9,316 nucleotides of DNA, from positions 1 through 9,316 of the forward strand of contig JADHVH010000019.1 of assembly GCA_016784085.1 (NCBI GenBank), read 5' to 3'. Made by a program: the position numbers and the translations under genes. The DNA is from Candidatus Pacearchaeota archaeon. Lineage in GTDB: Archaea > Nanobdellota > Nanobdellia > Pacearchaeales > GW2011-AR1. Below are positions 5,841 through 9,316 of this stretch, in pieces; position 1 is the stretch's first letter, and each line of letters opens with the position of its first letter. The notes below the pieces were generated by a model. The model was not told the DNA's origin, did no database searches, and saw nothing but the letters and a program-made list of their open reading frames with translations.

Positions 5841-5969
5841 ATGAAAAAAAGAGTTGAAAAAAGTGATTTTTTAATGATATTAATGGCTATTACATCTCCT
5901 TTTATTTTTATTTCAACAATTAATTTTCCTAATTTTTTTTCAAATTTAATCTATAGTTCAAATTTCTAA
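5841..5969 (+). CDS. Possible 42-aa membrane peptide between the tRNA genes
   Basis: A frame from the ATG at 5841 starts ten bases after tRNA-Val. It reads MKKRVEKSDFLMILMAITSP and then a hydrophobic Phe/Ile-rich stretch to a TAA. A basic N-terminus followed by about 20 hydrophobic residues is what a single-span membrane peptide looks like. Against it, the frame contains a run of eight Ts (5933-5940) that would work as an archaeal terminator for the tRNA transcript. It also has no promoter of its own, and AT-rich DNA produces Phe/Ile/Asn frames by chance. I list it as doubtful. Confidence 0.25.
   Translation: MKKRVEKSDFLMILMAITSPFIFISTINFPNFFSNLIYSSNF
5933..5940 (+). terminator. Oligo-T run, possible terminator of the tRNA-Val transcript
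   Basis: Eight consecutive Ts about 100 bases downstream of tRNA-Val are the first long T run after that gene. Archaeal RNA polymerase terminates at such runs. It falls inside the doubtful 42-codon frame. Confidence 0.35.
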
Positions 5970-5971
5970 AA

Positions 5972-5979
5972 TTTTAAAA
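5972..5979 (+). promoter_or_regulatory. Possible TATA box for tRNA-Gly
   Basis: TTTTAAAA is centred 28.5 bp upstream of the tRNA-Gly 5' end, which predicts a leader of zero to three bases. Weaker than the tRNA-Val box, as several TTTAAA sequences surround it. Confidence 0.4.
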
Positions 5980-6003
5980 ACACTTAAATCTAGTTTTAAA
6001 TAT

Positions 6004-6074
6004 GCGTGGATAGTTTAGTGGCAGAATATGACGTTGCCAACGTTGTGACCCGGGTTCGACCCCCGGTCCGCGCA
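6004..6074 (+). tRNA. tRNA-Gly (anticodon GCC)
   Basis: A 71-base cloverleaf. The acceptor GCGTGGA pairs with TCCGCGC (one U-G pair at 4-69), and the anticodon loop TTGCCAA gives anticodon GCC, reading GGC and GGU. The T stem CCGGG/CCCGG is perfect, with canonical loop TTCGACC. Discriminator A73 is the archaeal/eukaryotic type, and CCA is not encoded. The D stem (GTTT/GAAT) and the outer anticodon stem (T27-G43, G28-T42) rely on G-U pairs, so those arms are weak. No intron. Followed directly by a T run. Confidence 0.95.
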
Positions 6075-6080
6075 TTTTTT
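6075..6080 (+). terminator. Oligo-T terminator after tRNA-Gly
   Basis: Six Ts begin at the base after the discriminator, followed by A and four more Ts. This would end the tRNA-Gly transcript almost at its mature 3' end. Confidence 0.6.
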
Positions 6081-6093
6081 ATTTTACTAAATC

Positions 6094-6101
6094 TTTATAA
6101 A
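6094..6101 (+). promoter_or_regulatory. TATA box for the 113-aa gene
   Basis: TTTATAAA is centred 25.5 bp upstream of the ATG at 6123, again placing the transcript start on the start codon. Confidence 0.6.
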
Positions 6102-6122
6102 ACGTTATTTTTATCGTAACTT

Positions 6123-6464
6123 ATGAAAAATGGCCAATATCCAAATACACATGTTACAGTGAATTATGCAGGAGTTTCTATTAATGGTAAAGTTCAACAA
6201 CATATAATTCATGTTAAAAATGGGACTAAAGAAAGAATTTTTACTAGATTTGAATATAATGGACTTTATTTAGTAATTCCAGAAGATCAAATAGAAAATA
6301 TTTCTAAACATTATTTTAGTGAAAATTCTGGAAGAGAGATTTTTGAAGGTAAATCAAAACAATCTACTTTAGCTTCATTATTAGATTTTAAAGGAAGAGA
6401 TTTTTCAGAAAAACAAAGAAATCTTTTAAATTCATTTATTCCTGAAACACCTATAGAAGCTTAA
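6123..6464 (+). CDS. Hypothetical protein, 113 aa
   Basis: Starts MKNGQYPNTHVTVNYAGVSI. The first 55 residues look like a beta-sheet (HVTVNYAGVSINGKVQQHII, RIFTRFEYNGLYLVIP). The rest is polar and helical (QIENISKHYFSEN, SEKQRNLLNSFIPE). No signal peptide or membrane segment, so it is probably cytoplasmic. The ATG is supported by a well-placed TATA box with no leader and by the lack of any earlier start. It is transcribed alone, with a T5 run (6471-6475) just after the stop. The following 178 bp have no gene. I recognise no family, and no active-site motif is visible. Confidence 0.75.
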   Translation: MKNGQYPNTHVTVNYAGVSINGKVQQHIIHVKNGTKERIFTRFEYNGLYLVIPEDQIENISKHYFSENSGREIFEGKSKQSTLASLLDFKGRDFSEKQRNLLNSFIPETPIEA

Positions 6465-6606
6465 ATAAAATTTTTATATCTGATTTATATACTATAAAAT
6501 AACTATTCCAGAGTATATTGCTTTAAAAATCAAAAAAGGTATCCTTAAATATAACTTTGTAGTGAAATATAATTAGTGTAACTATATAATGATAACTACA
6601 GAAAAC

Positions 6607-6614
6607 TTTATAAA
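6607..6614 (+). promoter_or_regulatory. TATA box for the secreted-protein operon
   Basis: TTTATAAA preceded by GAAAAC as a BRE-like element is centred 32.5 bp before the ATG at 6643, giving a predicted leader of about seven bases (ATTCAAA). This spacing matches that of gene A. Otherwise 6465-6642 holds only AT-rich sequence. Confidence 0.6.
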
Positions 6615-6642
6615 TATAATAACCTCATAAATTACATTCAAA

Positions 6643-8976
6643 ATGAAGAACAAAAATAAAATAACTTTAGGAACAATATTAACCGTCCCTATTATTGCTA
6701 GTTCTTTATCTGCTCAAGAGCCTGCAGATACTTCAAATACAAATTCTACATCTTTAAAAGAAGACATTAATTCTGCTTTTTTAGATACTTCTGTAATAAC
6801 AAATCACCAAATCGATTCTATTTTTCTTGAAATGAATACTAACACTGGTAAAATTGAAGAAGTTCTTAAAACAGATAGTTCAGGAGTAGGTCCAGAACCA
6901 AATAATCCTTGGTTTCCTTCAAACCAAGATACCTCTCAAACAGATAGTACTACTCAATTACATAATCAATATGATTCTAAAAGTAATGAACCTGAAAAAA
7001 TTCAAACTTTAGAAAGAATAGATGTTGATAAATTAAGGAATTCACCTCCAACTCCGCCAGTTAGACGTGGACCTGTTGTAATGCCTGCAGATACTTTAAG
7101 ATTACCAACTGTTGTTTTAGATGCAGATACTACTAAATTACCCTCAGTAGTGTTACCAGGAGATACTTTAAAATTACCAACTGTTGTTTTAGATGCAGAT
7201 ACTACTAAATTACCAAATGTTGTTTTACCTGCAGATACTTTGAAATTACCTCTAGTTACTCTTGATGCAGATACTACTAAACTTCCAACTGTTGTTTTAG
7301 ATGCAGATACTACTCAATTACCAAATGTTGTTTTACCAGGAGATACTTTAAAATTACCCACAATATATTTAGATCCAGATACCACTAAGTTACCAACTGT
7401 TGTTTTAGATGCAGATACTTTAATACATAAAAAAGTTAATCCAAAATCAACATTTCCTCAGGTAAATATTGATCCAGATACTTCTAGGGTAGATACTCTT
7501 CATATGAATAAACCTAAAACAATGGTCCAAGGAATTTCAGAATATTTTTCAAATATAACTCAAAAATATTTTAATAGTGATGCAAGAGTTTCTGCAAAAA
7601 TGAATAAAAATTTGAAAGGACTTGAAGCAAGTTTAGGGGAATCAGAAACTTTCACAGATGAAAATTTTTCAGGAGTTATGTCTGGTCTTGATTCTTTAGA
7701 AGGGAACTTAGCAGAAATTCTTCTTTCAACAAATATGCCTGCAGGAACAGCTGTAGCAGATCAAGTAGATAATACTGTTGATTATTTACAGGGCCTTGAA
7801 TCTCAATATACTGATTATTTAGAACAAGCTACCATAGGTTTAAAGAATTTTAATAAACAAGCTAAAAGAGCTGGATCACTTTCTACAAGTTTACAAACTA
7901 AAGTAAATGAACAAAGAAATGATGCTGAAGAAAGAATTGCTAGAATAGATTCTGCATTAGTAGAAGTTAAAGATTTAATTAAAAAGGGAAAAAAGATTAA
8001 AAAAGCAAAAGGAATTGGAGATAAAGAACATGAATTCAAATATAGTGGAGATGAAGATTCTAAACAAGTTGTTGAATTTTTCCAAAACCAATATGATAGT
8101 ACAAAAGCTTCATTAACACCTGAATTATTTGGATCCTGGTTAGGTGAATTTTATCAACCTCAAATTGATCAAGTTATTGATTTATATTCAGATGTTTTAA
8201 ATAAAAAATTTGTAAATCCTTCAAGATTAGAAAGAATTAATAGGCAATCTGATGGTCTTTTAGATTCAAGTTTAATTGCTTCTATTTCAGAAGAAAAAGA
8301 ACATTTAGCAAATTCACTTGCCCAACTTAAAGCAATTAGAGATAATGATTTTGAAGCAACTGTAACTGATAATTCTAAAACTAAAAAAATTAAAAAGAAA
8401 CAAAAGGCAAGATTAAATTGGAAACCTAGAATGCCAAGTATTAATTTACCTAGTTTTAAAAAACAAGATGTTTCTGCAAGTCTTGGGCCTGTTTATGGTA
8501 CAAATATAGCTGGTTTAAGAGCAGGAGTTCAATATGGGCCTATTGGATTAAATGTTGAAGGTGGAGCTGGACTTAATTCAAGAACAAATTTAGATACAAT
8601 AACTTCTCCTACAGCTTTAGGAACAAGTGCTCATTTATCTAATAAAGATAGTGATTTCAAATATATGGGTGTTAGTGGAGAAGCTCATTTAGGCCCTGTA
8701 TTTTTAGGTGCAGGAGTAAATAATTGGTTATATGATAAAGCAATTGTTGAAGATATTATGAAAAATAATCAAGTAATAATTCCTAACAGAGTTAATTATT
8801 CAAAATCTCAACAATCTACAAATCTTTATGGTGGTTTTAGACATGGATTTGATAAAAATTCAAGTGTAGATATTAGTTTTGGAAAAGATAGTGAAATGGG
8901 AACTTATGTTAGTACTAAATTTGTAAAACATTTTGGAGATAGTAAAAGAAATAAAGGAAGTAAAAATAAAAAATGA
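6643..8976 (+). CDS. Secreted repeat protein with helical middle and beta-barrel-like C-terminus, 777 aa
   Basis: I do not recognise the family. Residues 1-24 form a signal peptide (KNKNK, then hydrophobic ITLGTILTVPIIASSL, cleavage likely at LSA/QE). Residues 25-143 are Ser/Thr/Asn-rich linker. Residues 144-263 are ten 12-residue tandem repeats (consensus TVVLDADTTKLP alternating with NVVLPGDTLKLP). Residues about 290-580 are mainly helical with coiled-coil character, and 580-608 are strongly basic. Residues about 609-765 alternate glycine and aromatic/hydrophobic residues in short strands (ASLGPVYG, GLRAGVQYG, IGLNVEGGAGL, YMGVSGEAHLG, VFLGAGVNNWLY, STNLYGGFRHGF, SVDISFG, TYVSTKFVKHF). This resembles a small outer-membrane barrel, with a lysine-rich tail after it. 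No transmembrane helix follows the signal peptide, so the protein is exported. The stop overlaps the next secreted gene by ATGA. A surface structural or adhesion role is inference. Confidence 0.8.
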   Translation: MKNKNKITLGTILTVPIIASSLSAQEPADTSNTNSTSLKEDINSAFLDTSVITNHQIDSIFLEMNTNTGKIEEVLKTDSSGVGPEPNNPWFPSNQDTSQTDSTTQLHNQYDSKSNEPEKIQTLERIDVDKLRNSPPTPPVRRGPVVMPADTLRLPTVVLDADTTKLPSVVLPGDTLKLPTVVLDADTTKLPNVVLPADTLKLPLVTLDADTTKLPTVVLDADTTQLPNVVLPGDTLKLPTIYLDPDTTKLPTVVLDADTLIHKKVNPKSTFPQVNIDPDTSRVDTLHMNKPKTMVQGISEYFSNITQKYFNSDARVSAKMNKNLKGLEASLGESETFTDENFSGVMSGLDSLEGNLAEILLSTNMPAGTAVADQVDNTVDYLQGLESQYTDYLEQATIGLKNFNKQAKRAGSLSTSLQTKVNEQRNDAEERIARIDSALVEVKDLIKKGKKIKKAKGIGDKEHEFKYSGDEDSKQVVEFFQNQYDSTKASLTPELFGSWLGEFYQPQIDQVIDLYSDVLNKKFVNPSRLERINRQSDGLLDSSLIASISEEKEHLANSLAQLKAIRDNDFEATVTDNSKTKKIKKKQKARLNWKPRMPSINLPSFKKQDVSASLGPVYGTNIAGLRAGVQYGPIGLNVEGGAGLNSRTNLDTITSPTALGTSAHLSNKDSDFKYMGVSGEAHLGPVFLGAGVNNWLYDKAIVEDIMKNNQVIIPNRVNYSKSQQSTNLYGGFRHGFDKNSSVDISFGKDSEMGTYVSTKFVKHFGDSKRNKGSKNKK
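7072..7431 (+). repeat. Ten tandem 36-bp (12-residue) in-frame repeats
   Basis: Units run without gaps from 7072 in steps of 36 bases. Two types largely alternate: TVVLDADTTKLP (units 2, 4, 7 and partly 6, 9, 10) and -VVLP(A/G)DTLKLP (units 1, 3, 5, 8). Units 2, 4 and 7 are almost identical in nucleotides, and unit 10 shares their first 24 bases, so a 72-bp double unit seems to have been duplicated recently. A degenerate relative (QVNIDPDTSRVDT) lies at 7459-7497. The acidic D-A-D-T motif recurs in every second unit and could bind calcium. Confidence 0.9.
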
Positions 8977-9316
8977 AAATTCAAAAATTATTAATGTTAA
9001 TGTTAGTAAGTGTATTCTTAGTTAGTTCTGTAAGTGCTGTTAGCTTTTATGCTCAATGGGATGATACTACTACAGATATTTCAATTATGAATGGCCAAAG
9101 TATTGGTTTTGCTTTTGATGCCTATACTGCTAGTCCCCCTATGGTTCTTAATGTTAAATTATATGATTCTTCTATGGATTTAGTAGAATCTTTAGTAAGT
9201 GATTTTGAATATAATGGCCTTGTTTATAGTGGGGCCCATTTAATTACACCTTCAATGTATAATAATCAATATGGGGATTATACTTTGGTTATTAGTGGTT
9301 CTGATGAAAATGATGC
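8973..9316 (+). CDS. Secreted protein with Ig-like beta domain (partial, 3' end beyond window)
   Basis: The ATG lies within the ATGA that ends the preceding gene, so translation is coupled. The frame is open to the window end (114 codons plus two bases). Residues 1-22 are a signal peptide (MKIQKLLMLMLVSVFLVSSV then SA). The mature part begins VSFYAQWDDTTTDISIMNGQ and continues SIGFAFDAYT, VLNVKLYDSSMDLVES and GDYTLVISGSD. This strand pattern, with an NGQ/NGD-S turn and Y-(V/L)-I-S-G-(S/N)-D, is that of an immunoglobulin-like surface domain, which I associate with long repeat-bearing secreted proteins of Pacearchaeota-type genomes. The rest of the protein, probably with further Ig/PKD-like domains, is cut off. 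It is probably on the cell surface with the 777-residue protein. Confidence 0.78.
   Translation, partial: MKIQKLLMLMLVSVFLVSSVSAVSFYAQWDDTTTDISIMNGQSIGFAFDAYTASPPMVLNVKLYDSSMDLVESLVSDFEYNGLVYSGAHLITPSMYNNQYGDYTLVISGSDEND

Noticed and set aside
7072..7431. Regular 36-bp repeats considered as a CRISPR array
   Set aside because: Units are contiguous without spacers, lie in frame within a secreted protein, and vary at the codon level.
7815..8039. Minus-strand frame of 74 codons
   Set aside because: It is antisense to the helical middle of the 777-residue secreted protein; no supporting signal.

Overview
The window looks like AT-rich chromosomal DNA of an archaeon, most likely a DPANN lineage of the Pacearchaeota/Woesearchaeota type. 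It carries archaeal/eukaryotic-type ribosomal proteins eL33 (L35Ae) and uL16 (L10e). It has two tRNA genes without encoded CCA, and the tRNA-Gly has the A73 discriminator usual in archaea rather than the bacterial U73. TATA boxes sit about 25 bp upstream of starts, Shine-Dalgarno sites are absent, and there is a large lysine-rich nucleotidyltransferase of a kind I associate with these lineages. The lineage is an inference; domain Archaea is well supported.

Left part (1-5600), all on the minus strand. Read in the direction of transcription, it starts with a 604-residue Pol-beta-type nucleotidyltransferase (5600-3786), followed by a 138-residue protein of unknown function (3732-3316). Next comes the two-gene ribosomal operon eL33-uL16 (3279-2478). 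Last is a tightly packed operon of six unrecognised small proteins, A to F (2398 to beyond base 1). Genes B and F of that operon are paralogues flanking C, D and E. Most junctions there are a stop codon, one A, then ATG, and four of the six starts share the sequence ACAATAAAATG.

Middle (5601-6122): a divergent promoter region, then tRNA-Val(UAC) and tRNA-Gly(GCC) on the plus strand, with a doubtful 42-codon membrane ORF between them. Both tRNAs have TATA-like boxes placed so that transcription would begin at or within a few bases of the mature 5' end.

Right part (6123-9316), plus strand: a 113-residue unknown protein, then a 777-residue secreted protein. The latter has a signal peptide, a Ser/Thr-rich linker, ten 12-residue tandem repeats, a helical middle and a C-terminal domain that looks like a small transmembrane beta-barrel or similar beta-rich domain. 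Its stop overlaps by ATGA the start of a second secreted protein, which runs off the window. These two may form a cell-surface system and are the most unusual content here.

Expression logic: first genes of transcription units appear leaderless or nearly so, while downstream genes start directly after the preceding stop, which suggests termination-reinitiation. No IS element, CRISPR array, riboswitch or clear viral hallmark gene was seen.
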